Shown: positions 1 to 9,529 of the stretch, piece by piece
How positions within the stretch are numbered: position 1 is the stretch's first letter
How the letters are laid out: each line of letters starts with the position of its first letter
Source of the DNA: Voacanga thouarsii
Taxonomy: Eukaryota > Streptophyta > Magnoliopsida > Gentianales > Apocynaceae
Direction: 5' to 3'
NCBI GenBank assembly: GCA_026120185.1
Contig: JANUWF010002356.1
Span: 930,001 to 994,000 of the forward strand
DNA length: 64,000 nt
Made by a program: the position numbers and the translations under genes
Notes under the pieces: generated by a model
Told to the model about the DNA's origin: nothing
What the model saw: the letters and a program-made list of their open reading frames with translations, nothing else
Databases searched by the model: none

Positions 1-1295
1 AAAATTATTTATATTAAATTTTTTTAATTAAATTCAATTCCAATTCAAATATATTCTAAATTTTGACCACGTACTGCTTTTGTCCGAATTGCTCACCTCA
101 ATGGCTTCTCTGCCATACATAAAATTCTATCTTAGATTTTTTTTGCTATATCAAGTTGTTATGTTCAAAATTTTATTTAAAACTATATTCTAAAGACATT
201 TTAATATGCTTTTGTATTATTATTATTTTTTTTAAAGATAGGTGAGAAAACTTATTGAACGTTTCTTTTTATTTCTTTTATTTTGTTTCTTGAAATTTAT
301 TTGTTCGAATATTTCATTAGGGCCTCAATCAATTATTTCTTAATACATGAATTGTTTAACACAATTACATGAGATTTGGATATTCAAACTTTAGGAGGGT
401 TATGTTCTTAATTAAATAAATATTTTTAGTAAGATAAATAGCAATTCTCTACTATTTAGAGTGCGTATTTACTTATTAGATAAAGTTAACAAGTACTTTT
501 AGATACATGACTTTGATTATATTTAAATACTTTTATAAATAAATCACGTAAATATTCTTTACAAATCTTAAATATGATATTTAATTTATAAATCGATATT
601 TACTTATCGATTAATTATATATTATTTGTAGTATAATATATTTTATAAAAATCTTAACTGTCGTCATTTAAAGACTATATTAAAAAAAAAGATTGTATCG
701 CTTATATTCTAATTTGAGTAAATTAAAATTTTATTTTTTTATTCAAATAAAAAAGATGCTATGAATCTAATATTAATAGCTGTAATATTTCAATCTTAAG
801 ATGTCATAAGCTTAATTGATCCAGTAATTTGAAACATTCCATTCAACACACATATTATAATATGAAAAAGTAAATTTCAAACCATATTCAAAGTTGAAAT
901 AATTAAAAGAAGATACATTAGTTTGAGTTGTATTAAGCCACATTATGCATTCTCCCCACTGCCACTAGGTCCGCTCCTCATTAAAAGAACTGGTCCTCCA
1001 ATCAAAATAAAGAAGCCGACGGCTGAGCCGCTGATTGTTGATTGGCCAACTCAGTGACGGTGGCGTCACTATAGAAATTGCCTTGATCCATGACCAACCA
1101 GGAACAGGTGGAGTGGGCCCATGCCATTGGCTGACATCGGTCAAATTCTCCATCATCCTGCCACGTAGGACAGTCTTGTCATCCGCCGCGGCAACCTCGT
1201 GGCCTTCTTTCTTTATCGAATGAATGACGTTTTACTATGGGCTTAGTCATATTTATTTCATAACCAAATTTAAATTCAAATTGTTCGTAGAAATT
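1..1295. other. AT-rich intergenic DNA
   Basis: No coding signal is visible on either strand. The stretch is strongly AT-rich with short homopolymer runs, except for the GC-richer island annotated separately at 965-1225. The open frames here are short, overlap on opposite strands and match no family I recognise. Confidence 0.7.
965..1225. promoter_or_regulatory. GC-rich island, possible distal regulatory region
   Basis: About 260 bp of clearly higher GC lies in otherwise AT-rich DNA. It holds CCAAT-type words on both strands (GATTGGCC, GCCATTGGC), an ACGT-core word (CCACGTAGG) and, at its right edge, AATGACGTTT. Opposing 62-63 residue open frames overlap here and look like by-products of GC content. 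The nearest gene on the plus strand starts 1.6 kb downstream, beyond a MITE cluster. A regulatory role is inference only. Confidence 0.25.
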
Positions 1296-1299
1296 TTTA

Positions 1300-1904
1300 C
1301 TACTTATTCTATTTTAAAATTTTTATTTTATTTTATAATACTTATTCATTTATATATTTTTAAAACTAATGATTAATTTTTTCCAATTTTACCTTCATTT
1401 ATTTTAAGTCAATTGTATAAATTTTCAAAACTTTTCTTTCTTCTTATTTTTTTGAAAATTTTTACTAATTAATATTCCATCCGTTTCAAAATACTTATTC
1501 ATGAAATTTTTTTATTTTGTTTTAAAATACTTATTCATGTACATATTTTTAGAACTAATGATTAGTTTTTTTCTATTGTACTCCTACTTATTCCAAGTCA
1601 ACTATACAACCTTCCAAAACTCTTATTTCTTCGTACTTCTTGGGAGTTTTCACTAACTAATAGCTATAGTGTTTTTAATATGGGTATAATAGAAACTTTA
1701 TCTAAATTATTATATTATTTTCAACACTTTTAATCTGTGTGCAAAAGGCTTCATGAACAAGTATTTTGAAACAGGAGAGTAACTATTATATTTTTAATAT
1801 GGATAGAATAAGAACTTTATCTAAATTATTGTATTATTTTCAAGATTCTTAATCGGTGTACAAAAGGCTTCCTGAATAAGTATTTTGAAACGAATAAAGT
1901 ATTA
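1300..1904. mobile_element. Outer Stowaway-like MITE, split by a second copy
   Basis: The left part (about 1300-1471) and right part (1782-1904) together match the layout of the complete copy that sits between them. Both contain the same internal words, such as ATTTTTAATATGG and GCAAAAGGCTTC, and a terminal stretch resembling TTTCAAAATACTTATTC. The left end is degenerate, so its exact border is uncertain. The two halves are separated by the inner copy with its TA duplication. Confidence 0.6.
1474..1779. mobile_element. Inner Stowaway-like MITE, complete, 306 bp
   Basis: Terminal inverted repeats read TTCCATCCGTTTCAAAATAC at the left and, on the other strand, CTCTCCTGTTTCAAAATAC at the right. 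The copy is flanked by TA dinucleotides at 1472-1473 and 1780-1781, as expected for Tc1/mariner-derived Stowaway MITEs. It carries no coding capacity. It belongs to the same family as the element it is inserted into and as the copy at 10229-10533. Confidence 0.75.
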
Positions 1905-2732
1905 CTTTTCACTATTTTTTTTATTAATAAGAAAACCAACATTATCTTAAACTGTGCACATAATTCGTATGTCTTAAAAAAAATTCAAACTCAAAACGTC
2001 CATATATAATTCCAAACATTAATTATTTTAATCAACTTGTATAGCCCTCTAGTTTAGAGTTATCCTTATGAATGGAATGTTAAGGGACAGCTAGGAATAG
2101 TTGCTTAATTAGTCACTTATTTGAACAACATCTAGAGTTCATAATATTTTTTTTTGGTGAAAATATAATTATATAATTATCTTTTAAAATTTTCCTATAC
2201 TTAAATTATGATACTACAAGATAATAATTAGGGTTCAAATGGAGTAATCAGTTTTCAGTTATTAAGATTGATGTCTGGACTCGGTCATCAAGATTATTAT
2301 CTTATACTATTTGATAAGAGGTTCATATACTGTCTCTAGGGGCATAAGCAAAGTGATTAAGGCATGAAAGTTTAAAACTTTAAAGAAGCCATATCTCAAA
2401 TTTGAATAATCAAGAGATATATATCTTTACGATATCTCTGTTCTTGATCGTGGGACTGATACGAACTCTTTTGAAAAGACTGTATCTTGATAAATTACTC
2501 ATAAATTATATAGTATCCCGATAAATAAAAATTTAATATTTATAAATCAAAATATTATGATATATCTGTAATTACATTTGCTTCTACCTTATCTTTACTG
2601 CCCCCAATCTCATAGACTCCTAGGGTGCTGATTCAGTGGCCCCCACGCTATCATTTTTTTGTTTTTTTTTTTTCAACAAAGAAAGAGTCTGTAAGCCACG
2701 CAGTCACCAATACAAAATATCCTTCTTCCTCT
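1905..2732. other. Intergenic DNA upstream of the MGNC protein gene
   Basis: AT-rich sequence with no recognisable gene or repeat. The last 150 bp lead into the TATA box and presumably hold the proximal promoter of the gene starting at 2834. Confidence 0.6.
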
Positions 2733-2740
2733 ATATATAT
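2733..2740 (+). promoter_or_regulatory. TATA box of the MGNC protein gene
   Basis: TATATATA lies about 94 bp upstream of the chosen ATG, in a CT-rich context. That leaves room for a transcription start near 2765 and a 5'-UTR of about 70 bases. Confidence 0.55.
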
Positions 2741-2833
2741 CACCTACCTTTCTCCATTATCAAAATCTTGCGTGCTTCTCTTACTAAATTTGAAGCAAAA
2801 TTTCATAGTTTCACAGATTTCTTGTACTGCCGA

Positions 2834-3157
2834 ATGGGAAACTGTATCAAGAAAGAGTCTTCAACGCAATGGGGTGGTGAAGATTGGGATTTGACTGCGC
2901 CGGGCAATGCTGCCATGGAAGAAGAGAGGCCAGTTCTTGGAGAAAAGAAAGGATCTTTGTCTTCTTCAACTGTGACAGAGGTGAAGATCAAGATCACGAA
3001 GAAGCAACTGGAGGAGATGATGGGTAAGGTGGATGTAAAGGGGCTAACGGTGCAACAGGTTCTGACTCAGTTGATAAACGTAAGTGATGAATACGAGACG
3101 CATCGTCGTTCATGGAGGCCAGCTCTGCAGAGCATACCTGAGGCAGAGTTCTATTGA
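2834..3157 (+). CDS. Small plant-specific MGNC-type protein, 107 aa
   Basis: Single-exon gene. The frame is open further upstream, but I chose the ATG at 2834 because the protein then begins MGNC, the usual context for N-myristoylation at Gly2 with a nearby palmitoylatable Cys4, and because the TATA box lies just ahead. Residues 10-48 are low-complexity and acidic. Residues 49-82 form a charged, probably helical block (VTEVKIKITKKQLEEMMGKV). The end carries RSWRPALQSIPE (92-103), which I recall from small eudicot proteins, some labelled as DUF4228/PADRE-like. Function is unknown; the N-terminus suggests plasma-membrane attachment. The intact frame, TATA box and family-like C-terminus argue for a real gene. 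Confidence 0.7.
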   Translation: MGNCIKKESSTQWGGEDWDLTAPGNAAMEEERPVLGEKKGSLSSSTVTEVKIKITKKQLEEMMGKVDVKGLTVQQVLTQLINVSDEYETHRRSWRPALQSIPEAEFY

Positions 3158-4799
3158 AATCAAGGGTCTTGTCTCTTCTTTGGTAGGTGCCCTTTTTAGA
3201 AAAAGGTTGTGTATATTTATTAGGGTCTCTGTAAAGAATACACGAGCCTTTCTGCTTCCATTGATGGTGAATCTAGTTCTGGTTTGCCTCTGTAATAGTA
3301 TTAATGGAGTTCAAGAAAGGTTCTTTTTTAGGAAATTTTGTCCATGTTAATAGGAAACAGGTTCAAAAAAGGCTTTTGTAAATCTGAATCCTCTTTGTGT
3401 CTCTCATCTCTGTTGCTTCCTGTTCGAGTACTTCAATTTCTTCTTCTTGTTTGATACTCTGTTATTTTTATTTATTTATTTTTTCGATAAGCCTCCTAAA
3501 GGTGTCCCTTTCACTTTCACCATTTGTAGGAGCATATTTGAAGGTTTTTAGTAGTTTCAGTGAAGAGGAAAATCGCATGTTAGCAGGGAAGTGGGGGTGT
3601 TGGGGTTGATAATGATTGTCCCCTTGACTGCAAGTTCTCTTTCCCTTTTTGGGTGACAGCAAAGTGCTATCTATACCATTACCAGTAGGTTGTTGGATTA
3701 GTGGCAAGGCCAGCTTTCTAGGTTCAACAATCCCTCACCACTGCCTCTTCCTTGTACAGGAGAACCACTCGCTGTTCTTTTAACTGTCAATTCTAATAGG
3801 TTTTCCGTTAAGCAAACTTATTCAAGGGTCACAATGATTACTGTAATAACCAAATACTTAAGAATATCGGCATAAAGCGCTGCTTTCTTTGCCCTCTCCT
3901 CCAACTTTTTTCCTCAAGAAGTTACTTCTCTTTGGTGAAGAGGGATAAAATGGTTTCATGAGAATTGAGAATCATGAAACTCAGAGTTCAAATTACTCCA
4001 AAGTCCCAACTATGGCTATTCCCATTTAGGTTTTCAATCACCGAGGTTCCCTATTAGTATTACACTTTTAGATGTTCTCTTGAGAGGTTTCATTTATAAA
4101 GGTCCCAATTTTGTTTCTATTTGAGGTTTTGTGTCATGTGTAAAGGTTCCCATAAATAATTCAAGATTATGATTATGCACAACAAAGTACAAATGGAAGG
4201 GTGGGGGGTGGGAAGATTATGCACGAGAAGGCATAAATCAATAATTCATTATGCACAAGAAAGTACAAATTGATCCATTGAAATGGGAGAAAAAAAATGC
4301 AAAGAAGTGACACCAGAACTAACTACTTGGGATTTAAGGTAAAATTTAGAAATATTTTTTAAAAAAATACATGATTTTGAAAAATTTTGGATGGATGTCC
4401 CCATTTCCTTTCCTATGAGTGTAACTTGTAAGTGGGAATTTTTTTTTTCAATCCATCCAAATCTAAAATTTTATTTTAATTTTTTAAAAAATATTAATTT
4501 AAATAATTTTTATTTTTTAAAAATTATCATATACGTATATACTCGTATATTCTCAATCATAAATTTCGGTTATAAAATTGTAAGGTTTTTAGTTTTGATT
4601 TATATTTTTGTTCATAATTTAACATTAAACGTATGTACAAACGATGAGGCCTATAGTAATGTATTAAATTTTATCCAAGAGACAAAAAAAAAAAAAAAAA
4701 GCATGGCAGTAAGGATGATAATGAATGCATTATCAGATGTAAAAATCACCAAACTTGTGAAACCTAGAGAAGAAGCCCGCCTTTTTTTTTTTTCATTAG
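3158..4799. other. Intergenic region, 3' side of the MGNC gene
   Basis: The first 200-300 bp are probably the 3'-UTR of the preceding gene. The rest is AT-rich. Around 4170-4270 the words ATTATGCACAA and AAGTACAAAT recur as short imperfect repeats, and a 16-17 base poly-A run lies near 4685-4700. The open frames here, including the one running from 4391 into the next gene, are low-complexity. Confidence 0.6.
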
Positions 4800-4810
4800 T
4801 TTGGCGCAAA
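4800..4810. promoter_or_regulatory. E2F-type site, TTTGGCGCAAA
   Basis: The sequence matches the plant E2F consensus TTTSSCGC and is nearly palindromic. It lies 73 bp upstream of the ATG of the conserved nuclear-looking protein, where a proximal promoter or 5'-UTR site would sit. E2F sites of this form are known in S-phase and DNA-replication genes. Binding here is inference from one motif. Confidence 0.45.
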
Positions 4811-4882
4811 ATCAAATTAATCTTTTCTCATACACGAAATCCCATCAAGAATCTCCCGCTCATTCAAGCTCAATTCTTGCAA

Positions 4883-7753
4883 ATGGCGAATTTTGAACCT
4901 CCATCATTCTCTCTAGGGCTCGATTTCGACCTGGATTCACAGCCCCAGCAAGAACCAATAATAACCAATCTAGCACTCAATGGAAATGGTGAATCAGCGG
5001 AAAGATCCTCAGGCGGAGCTACTCGCCGTAGAATCCAAGAAGACCACGACGAGGACGATGATTTTGAAACGCCGTCAACTGTTCTAGACCCACAAGTGCC
5101 GGAACCACGGAGGTCCCTAAAGCGGCTCCGGCGTGGGCCCACCTCCGAGCCCACGTTGGTGGCCCGTAAGGTGGAGCCCAAGAGGAAGTGTCTCGATGTA
5201 GATGATGAGATTGAAGAATTTTCCGAGGAGGAGCAGCCCTTGGGTAAGAGCATTTTCATGTTTCTTCGCGGGTTCTTCCTTTTTTCTCTAATCAGTTTTT
5301 ATTCTAAATTAATTCTTTTTCTTGATGAAAAGACTCTTAATTTATTAGTATGTAAAGAACTTTATTATGTTCAATGCAGAAAAGAGTATACTGAGATTTC
5401 AATGTCACATATGTCTCACTAACAAGGAAGGAACAAGTCTCTTGCTGTCAATATGCTTACTGCTTCATAGTTTCTTCCTGTAAAGTTAAATGGTGTAATT
5501 TGTTAAAAAGATGTCTGAATTTGATGACAATTGTTGTTCTTAACATTTTAAGGTATGAAATGGTTATGCTATCTGGATTTATGTTCAATGCTACAATGTG
5601 CTAAGTTCTGGGTTTGAAGAATAACACTTCACATTTTAGAAAATGGGTTTCCTTATCCTTTTTCCAGGTTATCTTTTGGGACGAACCAATTACCGATTCC
5701 AAATAGTCACCCTCAGTTGTTGGTATTCACTATGTTCTGTCCTTGTTGTCCGAGAACCAACTACATGCTACACAAATAAGAATATGAGGCTGGCATTTTA
5801 GATACTCTGTAACAGGGATCAGATGTTTGTAATGTGTGGGGCATTTGATAATTCTGGGGTGTGCAGTGCTGTGTTTATGATTTTTAGAAGGCACTCCATT
5901 CCAGGCTCCCATTAGGAGCTTTGTAGTGTCTGATGATAAGCCCTTGCATGAAAAGATTTGCAACTTGATGAGGCTGTAGAGATGACTTCTGATTGTAAGC
6001 TGTGAATTTTGCAACTTGCTTAGTAGTGACTGATAATGAGCGTTAAGATGGCTTTTATGTGTTGCTTAATCATACTTCATTGTGACTCCTCTACCTCTGG
6101 CCAGAATCAAAATTTCATCTTTGATAGCAGATAATCCTCTGGAGCACCAGTATTCTTTGCATAGCAGTTCAAAGTTGCCATTACATGGCCATGGGGTTTT
6201 GGAGTCTCAATCAGCAAAGGAGTTGAGAGGAAGCAAGAAGAAAGAGGTTGAAAATGCTTCAGCTTCTGTTGATACCAAAGCAGCAAGCAACAAATTGGTT
6301 TTTCCCAAGTTGACTGTTAGTCCTCTTCGAAAGTTCCAGTTGATTGATTCTGATTCTGATGATTGTCTTGGCAACAGTTTGAACAACATAGTCAATCAAG
6401 TAAATTTGCCTTTAAATGACAGAAATTGCAATCTTAGCCAAGTTACAGCTGCAACTGACCTAAAGAAAGCAAAAGGATCAGTTAACCTGCCCCAAAATGA
6501 GGACTTATGGAAAGAAATATGTTCTGAGAAGAATTTCCGTGTTCCTACACCAGCTTTGGATGAGGTCTGTGAAGAGTATTTTGGATCTCTAAAGGATAGG
6601 GGTAAATTTCAAAATCGTCTTGAAGGATGTCATGAAATGAGTAATTCTGATAGGAGAAATGGGCAACAATGCAGTTTGAGTCCTCTTCCCCCTGCTCATC
6701 ATTATTATTTCCATGAAGACCCAAGGATCCAAGAGCTTGTTCGTGCTCGGCTGTCAAATTTTTTCCCCTTGGTTTCTGGAAGCAACCAGGGAAATAGGCA
6801 GCAGAATGCATGCACAATTGATTATATGTAATGTATTTTGAGAACATGTTTAAAGTTTTTATATCTGCCATTTATGGGGCATCATGTCTCAAATCTCATT
6901 TCTTCAGGAGTCAATTTAATCATGGAGAAGCTTCGAAACCAGCAAAGCAGAAAGAGCTAAAGAACACCATGCCAAGCACATCAAGGGGCCGAAAGAATGT
7001 CAGAAACTCAAAGGTTCAGGAGTTGTCTCAAGGTTCTGAGAGCTGGGTGAATCCTAGAAACAGTTCCGGAATTCCTAAAGATGCTGGCAAAAGAAGGATA
7101 CAAGCAGCTGGTAAATCTGCTGGCCATTGGTACACTGCCTCTGATGGAAGGAGGGTAAGTTCAAAGACATTCCATATCTGCCTGACTGTCTTTAAAATTT
7201 TGTCTTTAGTTCAATACTTTTTAAGATCACATAATTATCTTCTGTGGTAGCCTGTTACCTTATAATAAACCTTGCTGTTTGATATCAAGTGCAAATGGAA
7301 TGATTCGAGGATGGGTCCATTTTTCATCATGACACTGTTTAATGTCTCCTTTACAATAAAGACGTTTTCTCTTGACCTCACATGCTATTAACGTACTTAA
7401 CATGTGTTCAGGTATATGTCGGTAGAAATGGGCAGGAGATGACTGGCCAAATTGCTTATAGACAATACAGAAGGGTAAGCTTTTTCTATATACTTTGCTG
7501 GATGTTTGATGATTATTTATCTATAGTTTTTAATCAATTTGTTATTGGGGTTATGACTCTATATGACAAATATACATAATATCGCAATTTGTGCCAAGTA
7601 TTTTTTCCTTTTTCTGGCATGGTTCCTGCTGGAAAGAGATTCATAGTTAACGGGATCTCATGATTTTTCTGCTGATAGGAGAGTGGAGCAGGATTCAAAA
7701 GGTCCAGAAAGAAAGTATCTTCTAAAAAGAAAGCTGCTGCAAAGAAGAAATAA
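4883..7753 (+). CDS. Conserved plant protein of unknown function, probably nuclear, 480 aa
   Basis: Exons read 4883-5243, 6131-6827, 6908-7154, 7412-7474 and 7679-7753. All junctions are GT-AG and phases match throughout. For exon 2 an acceptor 3 bp earlier would also keep frame. The protein opens MANFEPPSFSLGLDFDLDS, then has acidic low-complexity stretches and basic patches (RRSLKRLRRG). Conserved-looking blocks follow: PTPALDEVCEEYFGSL, then DPRIQELVRARL, then GIPKDAGKRRIQA. The end has SAGHWYTASDGRRVYVGR, then a QIAYRQYRRESGAGF block and a lysine-rich tail (KKKAAAKKK) that can act as a nuclear localisation signal. I recognise the layout as a conserved plant family but not a named function. 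The in-frame extension upstream to 4391 was left out because it is low-complexity and lies ahead of the E2F-type site. Confidence 0.8.
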
Positions 7754-9529
7754 ATCCCTGACCACTGCTTATAGCTCAGGGATGTATGCCATCAGTTTCT
7801 GTAATTCCTGTTTGTGTGTTGTAAATACTGCTGTATGGTATTTGTCTAATTTGGAAGCTTGAGAAAATCCATTCTTTGATCTGCTCTGTACCAATTTCAT
7901 TCACCAATAATTTGTATTGGCTTTGCATAACTGAATATCATTAATCTGAGAAGTCCTGCAATTAAATACACAGAAAAATATGAGATTCTTGAATCTTGTC
8001 CTACAACAAAATGGCTTTTTGGGAAGAACAAATCCCAGATCATTAACTGTTGGACAAGACTGTGTTTCTGCAATTTCTTGTTTGTGATGACCTATATTCT
8101 CTTGCATACTACTGAGTACTATCATAATATTCAATATGCGGCTGCGGGTTTCTGCCTATAATAAGAAAGAGCACCCAAATACTACACCAAAAGGCTATGT
8201 AAATCTGTGGACGATACATTTCAAATCAAGATTAGCAAGACTTTCTTTTTCCCCCTTAATCAAAATATTTAAAGTTCAAAATAAATATTCACCAAATACG
8301 TTACACATATTATGTGTACGGTCTCTTTTCTCCTTTTATAGTAGTGTTGATGTGTCGTATGCAAATTATCATCCTCATCCCTGGAAGAGCAACTTTAATA
8401 AAGTTTTAATGTATGGTTGAGGCAAAAAATTGTGGACCAAGAGCAAGAGAAATGATTTCCAGTGTGCTACAAAAAGGCAAATCTTTCAGAGTCAAGCCCC
8501 ACCTACAAAACAAAACCATATAAATATAGACCTAATTAAGATGATTAAGCCCATCATTAATATGGCCTAATATCCATGGGGAATCATCTGGTGCATCTGC
8601 AAAATATTCTCCACATTCGGCATAAATATTCCATTTCCAACTGGGTATTTGTCCAATCATTTTTCCAATAAACTCCTCGTCAAATCTCTTTATTCAACCA
8701 AATAATTGGGTTGAAAAACAAAAAATACCCAAGAATTTGAGGGTGTTTCTGTCCAACCGGGGAAAAAGGGCAAAAGTGGAAATATAGTAAATGTTCTGGG
8801 CATCAATGGAAGTGGAGAAAATGAGAGAATTTTCCATTAGAGGACATGAGACAATGAAGCTCTATCCGACACCATACGTTGTCATCTCGTTTTGGTGCTT
8901 TTGGACAGAGATTGCACTCTCTGTCTCTCTTTCTTGCTCCGTGGTTTCTTTTTTTTGCTTCTTTGTTTCTTTCTTCCACTCTTCACTAAGTTAATTCTCT
9001 ATCTCTTTCCATCCTATGCAAATTTGTTTGCTGCCTTTAGTTTTTTGTGACTGTTGAACTTCCGTGCCGTTGTTTCCAGAAATTGTCAACAAGGTACGTT
9101 AAGGCTGTTTGATGGTGCGTTTCTGCATGAATGTATTCTGGGGTCTCGGTTTTCGGTCTTCTTTCAGCCTTAAAGTACTGGTCCATAGGAAAAGCGTGTG
9201 TTCTTGAGGTGGTATTTGGTACTAAGTAATGGGAAGCTGGCTTGGCGAAAAGAAGGGAGAGACGGGAGGTTTCCAAGTTTTCGTTTTTCTTTCTTTTTAT
9301 GTCGCTTTCTCGAGCACCCGAATCGAATTTTTGAACTTCTTTATTTACTATGCTTGGTTTCTTAAAACAACAATAGTAAAATAGTAATGGGTTGTTAACA
9401 CCAGACAAAGATAATTAAATCATATTATTATTCTTCTGGGCTATTCCTTTCTGGGTATGTGAAGGTTTTGAACCCTGGGTACAGGTTACATAGAGAAGGA
9501 AGTGAATATTGGGAACAGTTGACTTTGAT
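7754..9529. other. Intergenic region and 5' region of the acyltransferase gene
   Basis: The first 120 bp are the likely 3'-UTR of the preceding gene. From about 8900 to 9000 the plus strand becomes CT-rich (runs such as TCTCTGTCTCTCTTTC), typical of a TATA-less plant promoter or leader. The stretch from about 9000 to the ATG at 9530 is probably 5'-UTR, perhaps with an intron. I see no coding exon or repeat. Confidence 0.55.

Noticed and set aside
965..1223. Opposing 62-63 codon frames as a small gene
   Set aside because: Two overlapping frames on opposite strands arise from a local rise in GC. Neither has a recognisable motif or good start context.
4391..4882. In-frame N-terminal extension of the conserved nuclear-looking protein
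   Set aside because: The sequence is low-complexity, rich in Phe, Asn and Ile from AT-rich DNA, contains a poly-Lys run from a poly-A tract, and lies upstream of the likely E2F site. The ATG at 4883 gives a plausible family-like start.
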